Source: JAKLIX01 sp964605655 (GTDB lineage: Bacteria; Bacteroidota; Bacteroidia; Bacteroidales; CAIXZF01). From it: DNA of 64,000 nucleotides. The number at the start of each line of letters is the position of its first letter. Position 1 is the stretch's first letter. The stretch is from positions 1-64,000 of the forward strand of contig CAZSDK010000012.1 in NCBI GenBank assembly GCA_964605655.1. Direction: 5' to 3'. Below the pieces are notes generated by a model. It was not told where the DNA came from, made no database searches, and saw only the letters and a program-made list of their open reading frames with translations. The translations under genes and the position numbers were made by a program. This document shows positions 48,674 to 57,211 of this stretch, in pieces.

Positions 48674-49702
48674 TTGATATTCGACGACTCTACTTCTATT
48701 GAAAAGCTGCTTACACCAGGGATAAAAGTTGTAATCACGGCTCATTCCAACCCGGATGGAGATGCTATTGGTTCGTCCCTGGCACTGATGAGCTTTTTAG
48801 AAAGCAGGGGAGCGGAAGTGTCGATAATGATCCCCAATGATTATCCTTCCTTTCTCGCCTGGATGCCGGGAATCCATAAGATCATCAACTACAAAAAGGA
48901 GCAACAGAGGGTATTTGAAGGGCTCAGGAAGGCCGATCTCGTCTTTAGCGTGGATTATAACAGCCCTAAACGTTTGGAACGGATGCAGCCAGCTTTTGAT
49001 GCGAGCAATGCAGTCAAGGTCCTTATCGATCATCACCCGCAACCCGAAAAATCTTCCTATTCATTTTTAATATCCCGGACCGATGTTTCTTCTACTTCAG
49101 AACTGGTCTACCATTTTATAACCCGTTTGGGTGGAGAGGAAGCCCTGACCTTTGACATGGCAGAATGCCTTTTTGTCGGGATTGCGACCGATACTGGGTC
49201 CTTTTCGTATTCCTGCTCTTATGAAGAGACCTTCCTGGTCGTGGCTAAACTTCTCAGGCTACGCATTGATCCTGAGAAGATTCACCGGCTGGTTTATGAT
49301 ACTTACTCCGAAAGCCGGATGCGGTTGCTTGGATATTGTCTGTCAGAAAAAATGAAAGTCATGCCTGAATTCAGCACGGCTTACATCTCCCTGTCCAAAG
49401 AGGAGTTGAACCGTTATAAATTTCAGGTGGGCGACACTGAAGGAGTGGTGAATTATGCCCTTTCTGTAAAGGGAGTATGCCTTGCCGTGCTTTTTACCGA
49501 AAAAGATAACCATGTACGCATTTCTTTAAGGTCAAAAGGACAATTTTCTGTAAATGATTTCGTTAGAAAACACTTTGAAGGAGGCGGCCATCGAAACGCA
49601 GCGGGTGGTAATTCCTACCTCTCGTTACCCGATACTTTAAAGAAATTCGAGAGTCTCCTTCCTGACTATCAGCATGAAATAAAGAACAGCTTCGTGGAAT
49701 GA
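48674..49702 (+). CDS. nrnA: DHH/DHHA1 phosphoesterase, NrnA-type
   Basis: NrnA degrades short oligoribonucleotides and dephosphorylates pAp. The 342-residue protein has the DHH motifs ITAHSNPDGDAIGSSLAL, VFSVDYNS, DHHPQP (the DHH itself), LFVGIATDTGSFSYS, and the C-terminal DHHA1 GGGHRNAAGG. The start is taken at TTG 48674 (LIFDDSTSIEKLL), just after a -7 element. The following isomerase gene overlaps its stop by four bases (ATGA type), an arrangement that mirrors the DHH-gldI gene pairs seen in gliding Flavobacteria. Confidence 0.93.
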   Translation: MIFDDSTSIEKLLTPGIKVVITAHSNPDGDAIGSSLALMSFLESRGAEVSIMIPNDYPSFLAWMPGIHKIINYKKEQQRVFEGLRKADLVFSVDYNSPKRLERMQPAFDASNAVKVLIDHHPQPEKSSYSFLISRTDVSSTSELVYHFITRLGGEEALTFDMAECLFVGIATDTGSFSYSCSYEETFLVVAKLLRLRIDPEKIHRLVYDTYSESRMRLLGYCLSEKMKVMPEFSTAYISLSKEELNRYKFQVGDTEGVVNYALSVKGVCLAVLFTEKDNHVRISLRSKGQFSVNDFVRKHFEGGGHRNAAGGNSYLSLPDTLKKFESLLPDYQHEIKNSFVE

Positions 49703-50244
49703 TGTATTTCGCACGCCTCCGGTTTTCAATATTAAAGTTTTTATTTATATTACTAATAATAAGTTCTTGTCAATCAGACAAGAATAAGGTTTCACATCAA
49801 GCTGATCCTCGTTCCCTCCAGGAAGCCATGGTACGTACCAATCAATCTATGGTCCGCATGGAAGATGAACGGATCAGGGCATATATATCAAGGTACGGAT
49901 GGCCCATGAAAAAAACAGGCACCGGATTGTATTACCTCTTATATAGTAAGGGTCATGGCAGGCTCCCGGAGACCGGTGACAGGGTCACTCTTGAATATTC
50001 TGTTAAGTTATTGACAGGTAATGAGTTGTATAACTCTCAGACGGATGGTACGCTTAAGGCAGTTTTAGGGAAAGGCCAGATTATCAGTGGTCTTGAAGAA
50101 GGGATTTTTTTAATGCGGGTAGGGGACAAAGCAAAATTTATAATACCTTCGCACCTCGCTTACGGCTTGCTGGGTGACCAGAAGAGAATACCGCAGAAAG
50201 CCACGCTGCTCTATGATGTGTCCCTGGTGTCACTTCAAAAGTAA
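49699..50244 (+). CDS. FKBP-type prolyl isomerase lipoprotein (GldI-like)
   Basis: The 181-residue lipoprotein (lipobox IISSC at about residues 19-23) has a short linker and one FKBP domain: TGTGLYYLLYSKGHGRLPETGDRVTLEY, ITSGLEEG-like SGLEEGIFLMRVGDKAKFIIPSHLAYG, LLYDVSLVSL. The canonical active-site FD pair is replaced by LY and the pocket Trp by Leu, so catalysis may be weak. GldI of gliding Bacteroidota is an FKBP lipoprotein in this gene context; assignment as GldI is tentative. It is the first of four consecutive FKBP genes. Confidence 0.88.
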   Translation: MMYFARLRFSILKFLFILLIISSCQSDKNKVSHQADPRSLQEAMVRTNQSMVRMEDERIRAYISRYGWPMKKTGTGLYYLLYSKGHGRLPETGDRVTLEYSVKLLTGNELYNSQTDGTLKAVLGKGQIISGLEEGIFLMRVGDKAKFIIPSHLAYGLLGDQKRIPQKATLLYDVSLVSLQK

Positions 50245-50267
50245 TCACTTAAATTATTAGATATTTT

Positions 50268-51278
50268 ATGATGAAAAAGCATTGGATACAATCAGGCATG
50301 GTATTGATCATCCCTCTCGTTCTGTGGGGATGTTTCGGGACTGGCTATAAGAAGACCGATTCAGGCCTTGAGTATAAAATTCACAAAAACAACAAGGACG
50401 GAATGTCGGCTTCCGTTGGTGACATGCTGACGGTAGTCCTTGTGTACAAGAACAATAAGGACTCTGTGCTTCTCGACAGCAGGAAGAACTCTGCGCCATT
50501 TCGTATGCCGCTTTTCAAACCAACCTACCCAGGTGATATCTACGAAGGGCTTTCCATGCTGAAGACAGGCGACAGCGCTACCTTCCTGATCCTGGCTGAT
50601 TCGTTTTACATGCGCACGCTTCAGTTGAAAGAGTTGCCTATGGGTATGGTTTCTGGTTCCAAACTGAAGTTTGACGTTAAACTGGTCAGTATCCAGAAAA
50701 AGGCAGATTATGACAAAGAACAGAAGGCCAGGATGGAACAGCAGATGAAGATGATGGAGGAAATGAAGGCTAAGGAAATGAAAGACCTGCAACAATACAT
50801 CACCGATAATAAGATAAAAGCCAAGCTCATGGCCAGCGGACTGTACTATATGGAAACGAAGCGTGGGACAGGACCGGTAGCTGTATCCGGTGATAAGGTG
50901 ACCGTTAAATATAAAGGCATGTTATTGGATGGTACGGTGTTTGATGACTCCGAAAAACACGGCCAACCCTTTGAATTTACGCTGGGCAGGGGAGAAGTCA
51001 TTCGCGGATGGGATGAAGGAATTGCTTTGATGAGAAAAGGCGGAAAAGCTAAGTTGATCATCCCTTCCAAGCTTGCTTACGATTTTCAGGGACAGGGAAA
51101 AATACCTCCTTTTACGACCCTGATGTTTGAAGTGGAGTTGCAGAAAGTGGATCATCCTCAACCAGGAACAGGCATTAACCCGGGTGCAGCCATGGACCAG
51201 AACCCGGTCGTTAAACCCGGAGAAAAGGCCAAACCCCAACCCAATCCGGCGCAGAAAAATACAAATGAAGCCAAGTAA
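50268..51278 (+). CDS. Two-domain FKBP-type prolyl isomerase lipoprotein (copy 2)
   Basis: The 336-residue lipoprotein (LVLWGC lipobox) has a divergent FKBP-like N-terminal domain (VVLVYKNNKDSVLLDSRK, PGDIYEGLSMLKTGDSATFL). A Met/Lys/Glu coiled-coil linker (about 144-178) follows, then a canonical FKBP domain (about 186-293). The second domain keeps the catalytic-pocket residues: VKYKG, GTVFDDS, VIRGWDEG, LAYDFQG, MFEVEL. A Pro/Asn/Lys-rich tail ends the protein. It starts 23 bases after copy 1 and probably assists folding of exported proteins in the envelope. Confidence 0.92.
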   Translation: MMKKHWIQSGMVLIIPLVLWGCFGTGYKKTDSGLEYKIHKNNKDGMSASVGDMLTVVLVYKNNKDSVLLDSRKNSAPFRMPLFKPTYPGDIYEGLSMLKTGDSATFLILADSFYMRTLQLKELPMGMVSGSKLKFDVKLVSIQKKADYDKEQKARMEQQMKMMEEMKAKEMKDLQQYITDNKIKAKLMASGLYYMETKRGTGPVAVSGDKVTVKYKGMLLDGTVFDDSEKHGQPFEFTLGRGEVIRGWDEGIALMRKGGKAKLIIPSKLAYDFQGQGKIPPFTTLMFEVELQKVDHPQPGTGINPGAAMDQNPVVKPGEKAKPQPNPAQKNTNEAK

Positions 51279-51322
51279 GAATAATTAATTATTTAATAAT
51301 CAAAATTTAACAAGTATTTCTG

Positions 51323-52237
51323 ATGAATAAAAAAGTGATTTCCCTTCTGGTTCTGGCCTGGTGCTTTAGTATCACCTTTGCCCAGAATTTCTCTGATTCC
51401 CAGAAAGATCCTACCGGTCTTAAGTACAAATTCATTGTTAAAAATGATAAGGGTGCACAACCTAAGATCGGTGATATGGTCACGGTAGTCGCCTATTATA
51501 AAACCCTGCATTCAGGTTCTTTGGATACTCAAAGTCCCAAGGACACTATCTTTTTTGACAGCAGGAAAAGCCCTACGCCCTATGTTTTTCCGCTTATGGA
51601 ATCCACTTATCCCGGAGATATCTATCAGGGACTAAGGATGATGAGAGTGGGAGACAGTGCCAATTTCATCATTAGTGCCGATTCTTTATTCTTGTCCACT
51701 TTCAGGGTTAAAAAACTTCCTGCCTATGTCAAACCAGGATCTTTTGTTGGTTTTTTTGTGAAAATGACCAAGATTCAACCCAAAGAGGAGTTTCAGAAAG
51801 AGATGCAGGCCAAGTTCGAGGCAGAATCAAAAATGACAGCCAAGCAGTCTGCAATTGATGATTCCATCCTCGCCGCCTATGTGAAGAAAAACAACTATAA
51901 TGTGAAACCAGGCAAGTCTGGATTGTATTATATCGAGACCAAAGAAGGCACAGGTCCACTGCCTGAGACGGGTAAAACAATGAAAGTTCAGTATACTGGA
52001 AAATTGTTGGACGGGACGGTATTCGATTCCTCCGTGGGCCGTGCTGAACCTTTCAGCTTCCCCCTTGGTAAAAACAGGGTGATCCGGGGTTGGGATGAAG
52101 GAATTGCCAAAATGAAAAAAGGTGGCAAAGCCATCCTTCTGATTCCTTCAAGACTGGGTTACGGTGGTGGCAGTATGGGTAAGATCCCTGCCAATTCAAT
52201 TCTCATTTTTGAGGTGGAATTAATTGACATTCAGTAA
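51323..52237 (+). CDS. Two-domain FKBP-type prolyl isomerase, secreted (copy 3)
   Basis: The 304-residue protein has a cleavable signal peptide (MNKKVISLLVLAWCFSITFAQ) instead of a lipobox. The N-terminal FKBP-like domain (VTVVAYYKTLHSGSLD, PGDIYQGLRMMRVGDSANFII) precedes a charged helix linker and a canonical C-terminal FKBP domain with VQYTG, GTVFDSS, VIRGWDEG, GYGGGSMGKIP and FEVEL. All catalytic-pocket residues are present. It is a likely soluble periplasmic chaperone/isomerase, clearly paralogous to its neighbours. Confidence 0.93.
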   Translation: MNKKVISLLVLAWCFSITFAQNFSDSQKDPTGLKYKFIVKNDKGAQPKIGDMVTVVAYYKTLHSGSLDTQSPKDTIFFDSRKSPTPYVFPLMESTYPGDIYQGLRMMRVGDSANFIISADSLFLSTFRVKKLPAYVKPGSFVGFFVKMTKIQPKEEFQKEMQAKFEAESKMTAKQSAIDDSILAAYVKKNNYNVKPGKSGLYYIETKEGTGPLPETGKTMKVQYTGKLLDGTVFDSSVGRAEPFSFPLGKNRVIRGWDEGIAKMKKGGKAILLIPSRLGYGGGSMGKIPANSILIFEVELIDIQ

Positions 52238-52255
52238 TATTCTTATTAGGGAAGG

Positions 52256-53155
52256 ATGACAAAAATTGCTGTAACCCGGTCAGGGTTATCGTTACTGGGC
52301 TTAGGGATTCTGTTGACAGGTATGAGCCCTTGTGCCGGGTATTCACAGAATATAGGCAGTGACCCCTTGAGATTCCAGTTGCTGACTTCTGTTCCCAATG
52401 CCCCCAAACCATTGGCCGGTGATGTGGTGGAACTGGCCATGATGTACAAGAATTCCAGGGATTCTGTCCTCTTCGACAACCGGAAAGGAGAGTACAACTT
52501 CACCTATGTGATGACCAAGCCGGTTTACAGGTATGATTTCAACGTGGCACTGGGCAAGTTGGGCGTTGGTGATAGTGCCAGTTTTGTGATGAATGCGGAT
52601 TCATTTTACCTGAAGACCATTGCCATGGATAAGCTGCCGCCTTATGTTAAAAAGGGGAGTAATCTCACTTTCTTTGTTAAAATGAAATCGATGACGCCGC
52701 ACCAGGAATATCTTAAAAAGCAATTTACTGAGAATCAGGAGTACCTGAATAAGATGGAAGGCCTCAGAAAATTGGAGAAAGATTCTCTCAGTATCTTCCT
52801 GGATGTTAAAAAGATAAAGGTACAACCGACTTCCACAGGACTGTATTTTATCCCTGATGGGGAAGGAAACGGACCTTCACCCACCAGCGGCAAGACAGCA
52901 GTGATCCATTACCAGGCTTCATTTCTCAATGGAAAAACATTCGATGATACACATGTACAGGATATGCCTTTGGAGATTGTCATTGGGAAACATATGACTT
53001 TAAAAGGGCTTGAAGAAGGGGTCTGCCTGATGAAGAAGGGCGGGAAAGCCAGGCTGATCATTCCTTCCTACCTCGGGTTTGGAGAGAATGCGGCAGGTTC
53101 TGTTCCCCCTTTTACGACTCTGGTTTACGACGTGGAATTGATCGATGTGAAGTAA
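52256..53155 (+). CDS. Two-domain FKBP-type prolyl isomerase, divergent (copy 4)
   Basis: The 299-residue protein has an N-terminal hydrophobic signal (LSLLGLGILLTGMSPCAGYSQ) and the same two-domain layout: MYKNSRDSVLFDNRKGEYNF, VGDSASFVMNADSFY, a helical linker and a C-terminal FKBP fold. In the second domain the pocket Trp is Leu (TLKGLEEG) and the late Tyr is Phe (YLGFGENAAG), although the FD pair is kept, so activity may be reduced. It ends the FKBP array. Confidence 0.9.
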   Translation: MTKIAVTRSGLSLLGLGILLTGMSPCAGYSQNIGSDPLRFQLLTSVPNAPKPLAGDVVELAMMYKNSRDSVLFDNRKGEYNFTYVMTKPVYRYDFNVALGKLGVGDSASFVMNADSFYLKTIAMDKLPPYVKKGSNLTFFVKMKSMTPHQEYLKKQFTENQEYLNKMEGLRKLEKDSLSIFLDVKKIKVQPTSTGLYFIPDGEGNGPSPTSGKTAVIHYQASFLNGKTFDDTHVQDMPLEIVIGKHMTLKGLEEGVCLMKKGGKARLIIPSYLGFGENAAGSVPPFTTLVYDVELIDVK

Positions 53156-53314
53156 ACATCTTTTCATTGCAACCCCTGCACACTGCATGAGGTATACTCT
53201 TTTATTTAATTAATAAATAGGCAATTACATTACTTCACTTAAAGTCAAAGTTGAATGGTTTTTCTTTGATTTTTTTCGGAATGATCATCCAGGGATCTTG
53301 AAGTGAAGGGAGTA

Positions 53315-53629
53315 TCAATCCTCGGCATGATGCTCTGTATGACCCTCTTCCTCGTATGAACCACTGTCACTCCTGGCAGGAGTCGCATCCTCAGCGTCCG
53401 GCAGGAAATCCTCCTCAGCATCAACACCCTTCTTGTCTTTTTTTATCTTGACCTTTACCAGGTAGTCCACCTCCTCCGTCACGACCAGAATGGCATAAAA
53501 GTGCATGTCTTTGGGTCCCTGGACTTTAAAAACATGATTGATCCAACCATCCGGATATTGCTTTTCAACCTGGCTCATGACTCCGGGTGGCAAATTATCG
53601 AAGCTGATGACTAGCTTTTTCTTAGACAT
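53315..53629 (-). CDS. Hypothetical small acidic-tailed protein, 104 aa
   Basis: The protein has a compact N-terminal part (LVISFDNLPPGVMSQVEKQYP, HVFKVQGPKDMHFYAILVV) and a highly acidic, His-containing tail (EEEGHTEHHAED). There is no signal peptide. I do not recognise a family. Codon pattern and length look like a real gene, and the intergenic regions on both sides are free of other frames. It is convergent with the FKBP array. Function is unknown. Confidence 0.65.
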   Translation of the reverse strand: MSKKKLVISFDNLPPGVMSQVEKQYPDGWINHVFKVQGPKDMHFYAILVVTEEVDYLVKVKIKKDKKGVDAEEDFLPDAEDATPARSDSGSYEEEGHTEHHAED

Positions 53630-53744
53630 GAATATTGAAATGCTTATAAGGTTCTACGTATTGGGAATGTTCATTCACAAACCTACATGAATTTTTGAAG
53701 AAAACAATAATTATTGAAAAAAAAATGAAATCAGCCTTGTGTCC

Positions 53745-53774
53745 TTGATTTTAGGCCGGGAAGTCTGATCTTTG
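53745..53774 (+). promoter_or_regulatory. Promoter of serine hydrolase gene (TTG-N19-GATCTTTG)
   Basis: TTG (53745-53747), exactly 19 bases, then GATCTTTG (53767-53774): one mismatch to TTG-N19-TAnnTTTG, 17 bases before the ATG at 53791. The same CTGATCTTTG string recurs before nth (61241-61250). Confidence 0.5.
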
Positions 53775-53790
53775 CAAGTCCTCATTCAAT

Positions 53791-54996
53791 ATGAAAATAC
53801 TATCCATTCCCAGGGCCTTGATAATAATCTCTGCAGGAATTCTTATAAACTGCACTGGTCCAGACTCTTCAAGGGTCATGGAGAAAGTTAAAAAAGAACC
53901 TTACAATCCCATTGCCTTCAAGTTCAAACAGGAAGCTCTGACCGACACCCTCGACAACTACTTCAGAGGACTTCATGACAGGGGGGCTTTCAACGGCAGT
54001 GTTCTTATTGCCAGGGGGGATCACATCATTTATGAGAGCTTTTTAGGTTGGGCCGATCGTTCCGCCAGCATACCCATTGATAGCAGTACCTCATTTCAAC
54101 TGGCCTCGGTCTCGAAGCAGTTTACAGCCGTAGCCATCCTGATGCTCAAGGAAATGGGATTGCTAAAGCTCGACGACCGGGTCGAAAAATACTATCCCTC
54201 GTTTCCATATAAAGGAATTACTATCAGGATGTTACTTCAACACCGCTCGGGATTGCCCAACTATATCTATTTCTGTGATCCTTATTTTCTGGGGAGGACT
54301 GAACCCATTTCCAACCAGTTTGTCATCCATCTGATGTCAAAACTCAAACCACCGGCGTATTATCCTCCCGACTACAAATACAATTACAGTAACACAGGTT
54401 ATATGATCCTTGCTGCCATTGTCGAGAAGGTCACCGGGATGCCATTTGCCTCCTTCATGAGGGAAGAGGTATTCAAACCATTGGGCATGAGCCGCAGTTA
54501 TGTGATCACCGATACCCAGCGTCCACAGGGGTCGCTTGCCAAAGGATATCGTTTTGGTTTCAAGGAGGCAGGGGTCACCTATCTCGACGGGGTGGTGGGC
54601 GACAAGGGTGTTTATGCCTCTGCCAGGGACCTGTTACGTTGGGACAGAGCACTATACACCGGCTATCTTCTAAAACCGGAAGTCCTGGCCGAAGCCTTTA
54701 TTCCTCATCCTTCCGACAGGGACAAGAATAAAAAATATGGTTTCGGATGGCGGATAGAGTACCTGGGCGAGGGCACAAAAGTTCTTTACCACTCCGGGTG
54801 GTGGGAAGGATTTCAGGCCTACCTGGCAAGAATCCCGGGTGATACGACCACTATTATAGTGCTTAAGAATGTTAAAAATGGGGGCATCGAACGCAAAGCC
54901 ATCCTTTCGAAACTATATCCCCGGGCTTTTACCGCTGAGGGTGAAGAGAAAAGCCTCCCGGGTCAGGATAACGAAGAAAATGATGTCAATAACTGA
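53791..54996 (+). CDS. Serine hydrolase (class C beta-lactamase-like) lipoprotein
   Basis: The 401-residue protein has a lipoprotein-like signal (ILINC) and a class C beta-lactamase / penicillin-binding fold. The catalytic SxxK is in ASVSKQFTAV, the YxN motif is YNYSNTGY and the third motif is HSGWWEG (H-x-G). Relatives act as D-amino peptidases, esterases or carboxypeptidases; resistance to beta-lactams should not be assumed. It is monocistronic and convergent with glgB, ending five bases from the glgB stop. Confidence 0.9.
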   Translation: MKILSIPRALIIISAGILINCTGPDSSRVMEKVKKEPYNPIAFKFKQEALTDTLDNYFRGLHDRGAFNGSVLIARGDHIIYESFLGWADRSASIPIDSSTSFQLASVSKQFTAVAILMLKEMGLLKLDDRVEKYYPSFPYKGITIRMLLQHRSGLPNYIYFCDPYFLGRTEPISNQFVIHLMSKLKPPAYYPPDYKYNYSNTGYMILAAIVEKVTGMPFASFMREEVFKPLGMSRSYVITDTQRPQGSLAKGYRFGFKEAGVTYLDGVVGDKGVYASARDLLRWDRALYTGYLLKPEVLAEAFIPHPSDRDKNKKYGFGWRIEYLGEGTKVLYHSGWWEGFQAYLARIPGDTTTIIVLKNVKNGGIERKAILSKLYPRAFTAEGEEKSLPGQDNEENDVNN

Positions 54997-55000
54997 GGGA

Positions 55001-57019
55001 TCACTCCGCTCTGGTGAATACTTGTACAGTCCTGTTGGTATTGTACACTGACAGAAAGTGGCCATCCTCCTCTTCCCGGTATTGTGTAAAATATTCCTGT
55101 CCTTCGTCCAGCCTGCCGTGTCCCCCGAAAATGATCGCATCTGAATGGAGCACCAGGCGGTATTTCCCAGGCTGACAGACCCGGAAGCGGTAATCCGGAA
55201 TGGAGGCAGAGGGATGAAAGTTGAAGATAAAGATCAGTCCGCCTTTTTCAAAGACCATGGTCTTATTTGTCTCGTCCATATTCAGCTGCGTGGCATACCC
55301 TTCACGGAGCAGACCTGATCCTTTGGCGAGCCGAATCATACTTTTATCGAAGGCCAGCAGGAACTTGTACCTGAGCATTGGATGATCTGCCAGAGACCAC
55401 TGTCGCCGGGCATAATAGAGGCTCCAGTTATTCCCTTCCCTTGGGAAATCAATCCATTCAGGATGCCCAAACTCATTACCCATGAAGGTGAGCCATGCCT
55501 GCCCGCCCAGGGCCAGGGTAAAAAGGCGGATCATCTTGTGCAGGGCAAGGCCCCTGTCGATGACCAGGTTATTGTCATCCACGCTCATGTGATCGTACAT
55601 ATCCTTGTCCATGAGCCTGAAAGCAATGGTCTTATCGCCCACCAGGGCCTGGTCGTGCGACTCACAATAAGCCACAGTCTTCACATAAGGAAGCCTGTCG
55701 TTGAGCACCTGCCACATCTCATGGATGTTCCAGTCTTCGTCTTTCTGGTCCTGCAGCAGCCTGATCCAATAATCAGGTATCCCCATTCCCAGCCGGTAGT
55801 CGAAACCCAGTCCGCCTCCTTCCACGGGATATGTTAGTCCGGGCATACCGGTGACATCCTCGGCGATGGTCACTGCATTCTTTTTCAGGCTGTGAACCAG
55901 GGTGTTGGCCAGCTGAAGGTAGGTGATGGCGTCCCATTCAACGCCTTCGTTGAAATACTGGTTGCGATCGAGGATAGGGGTGTTGCCGTGGTGAAAATAC
56001 ATCATCGATCCCACACCGTCGAAGCGAAACCCGTCAAAATGAAACTCATCTAACCAATACCGGATGTTGGACAGCAGGAACCTCAGCACCTCCGTCTTAC
56101 CATAATCGAACAGCATGGAATCCCACTGTGGGTGCAGTCCTCGCTCTCCTGCAAGGAAATACTGATGGTCGCTGCCGTCGAACTCATTCAGTCCTTCCAG
56201 GACATTTTTTACCGTATGGGAGTGGACCAGGTCCATGATGACAGTGATCCCCATCTGATGTGCCGTAAGTACCAGGTTTTTCAGGTCTTCCGGGGTGCCG
56301 AAACGGGAGGAAGGGGCGAAGAAGTTAGAAACATGATATCCAAAAGAACCATAATAGGGGTGTTCCATCACGGCCATCAACTGTACGGCATTATAACCCA
56401 GTTCTTTAATACGCGGCAACACCTCTCTGGTGAAATCCTGATAGGTAGAAATCACCTCTTTCTCAGACGACATACCCACATGGCACTCATAAATCAGGAG
56501 CGGTTCTGCCGGGGAGAAGGGAGAGCGGTCGTTTTTCCAGTCGAAAGAGCCTGGCAGCCATACCTGTCCCGTGAAATTCTTGCTTTCCGGGTCCTGGACC
56601 ACCCGTCTGATGTAGGCAGGTATCCTTTCCCTCATATTTTGTTCAGTAACGACGAGGACTTTGACCAGGCTTCCGTGCTTGAAAGTCTTCTGGTAATCCT
56701 TTTTGGGAAGGAATATCTCCCAAACACCGAATTCATTTCTTTTCATCGGGTGGGTGAACCTTCTCCAACCGTTAAAATCACCGAAAAAGTAAAGTTCCCG
56801 AGCTTCCGGGGCCCATTCCCGGTAATGCCATCCTTTGAGCCCGGCATCGTAGTTGATCCCGAAATATTCATGTCCGAGGGCAAAATGCTCCAGGTCACCG
56901 AAATCCCATGCGATCTCACTGAGCCGGTAGCGGTATCTTTTCAACCTGTCGGCGATATCATTCCGGCAGGGTTCCAGCCAGGGGTCCATTTGTTCGAGAG
57001 GGATCACTTTCTTCTTCAT
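55001..57019 (-). CDS. glgB: 1,4-alpha-glucan branching enzyme (GH13)
   Basis: GlgB introduces alpha-1,6 branches into glycogen. The protein (672 residues from ATG 57019) has the N-terminal CBM48-like domain (KGWHYREWAPEARELYFFGDFNGW) and the GH13 barrel: VMEHPYYGSFGYHV, DLVHSH, the nucleophile Asp in GFRFDGVGSM, the acid/base Glu in IAEDVTGMPG and CESHDQALVGDK, then a C-terminal beta domain. It resembles the eukaryotic-type GH13_8 group common in Bacteroidota. An ATG at 57037 is in frame, but it lies only two bases past a TATCTTTG -7 element (57039-57046), so ATG 57019 is preferred. No other glycogen genes are adjacent. Confidence 0.93.
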   Translation of the reverse strand: MKKKVIPLEQMDPWLEPCRNDIADRLKRYRYRLSEIAWDFGDLEHFALGHEYFGINYDAGLKGWHYREWAPEARELYFFGDFNGWRRFTHPMKRNEFGVWEIFLPKKDYQKTFKHGSLVKVLVVTEQNMRERIPAYIRRVVQDPESKNFTGQVWLPGSFDWKNDRSPFSPAEPLLIYECHVGMSSEKEVISTYQDFTREVLPRIKELGYNAVQLMAVMEHPYYGSFGYHVSNFFAPSSRFGTPEDLKNLVLTAHQMGITVIMDLVHSHTVKNVLEGLNEFDGSDHQYFLAGERGLHPQWDSMLFDYGKTEVLRFLLSNIRYWLDEFHFDGFRFDGVGSMMYFHHGNTPILDRNQYFNEGVEWDAITYLQLANTLVHSLKKNAVTIAEDVTGMPGLTYPVEGGGLGFDYRLGMGIPDYWIRLLQDQKDEDWNIHEMWQVLNDRLPYVKTVAYCESHDQALVGDKTIAFRLMDKDMYDHMSVDDNNLVIDRGLALHKMIRLFTLALGGQAWLTFMGNEFGHPEWIDFPREGNNWSLYYARRQWSLADHPMLRYKFLLAFDKSMIRLAKGSGLLREGYATQLNMDETNKTMVFEKGGLIFIFNFHPSASIPDYRFRVCQPGKYRLVLHSDAIIFGGHGRLDEGQEYFTQYREEEDGHFLSVYNTNRTVQVFTRAE

Positions 57020-57038
57020 GTTTTTTGCCTCAGTCATG

Positions 57039-57046
57039 CAAAGATA
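57039..57046 (-). promoter_or_regulatory. -7 promoter element (TATCTTTG) of glgB
   Basis: Reverse-strand TATCTTTG matches TAnnTTTG; transcription from it would start downstream of ATG 57037, favouring ATG 57019. Confidence 0.4.
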
Positions 57047-57094
57047 ACTTTTCGGCTGACAGGCAGCACGGGGATTTGTTCCTTTGAGCCCGAG

Positions 57095-57126
57095 TTTTGG
57101 TAAAAGAGAAAAGTTTGTTATTTTTG
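57095..57126 (+). promoter_or_regulatory. Promoter of tRNA-Met (TTTTG-N19-TATTTTTG)
   Basis: TTTTG (57095-57099), 19 bases, then TATTTTTG (57119-57126) is an exact match to the consensus. The expected start falls a few bases before tRNA base 1 at 57138. Confidence 0.7.
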
Positions 57127-57137
57127 CCGCCCGAAAT

Positions 57138-57211
57138 GGCGTGGTAGCTCAGATGGTTAGAGCGTCGGATTCATAACCCGGAGGTCACGAGTTCAACTCT
57201 CGTCCACGCTA
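57138..57211 (+). tRNA. tRNA-Met (anticodon CAT, elongator type)
   Basis: It is a full cloverleaf: the acceptor GGCGTGG pairs with CCACGCT (one G-T), the D-arm is GCTC/GAGC, and the anticodon loop TTCATAA gives CAT. The T-arm is ACGAG-TTCAACT-CTCGT. The GGTAGCTCAGATGGTTAGAGC body and the paired 1-72 position fit elongator Met rather than initiator. CAT is also the anticodon of Ile2 tRNA, but the identity elements resemble Met. Its last three bases overlap the uvrA stop codon on the other strand. Confidence 0.93.

Noticed and set aside
53190..53220. AT-rich palindrome TTTATTTAATTAATAAA as a terminator
   Set aside because: The stem is all A-T and there is no stable hairpin plus T-tract; likely compositional.
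53791..54996. Serine hydrolase as a beta-lactam resistance gene
   Set aside because: Only the shared SxxK, YxN and HxG fold motifs are present; most such Bacteroidota proteins are peptidases or esterases.
56132..57103. Long forward open frame (about 323 codons) opposite glgB
   Set aside because: It is antisense to catalytic motifs of the branching enzyme; composition-driven shadow frame.
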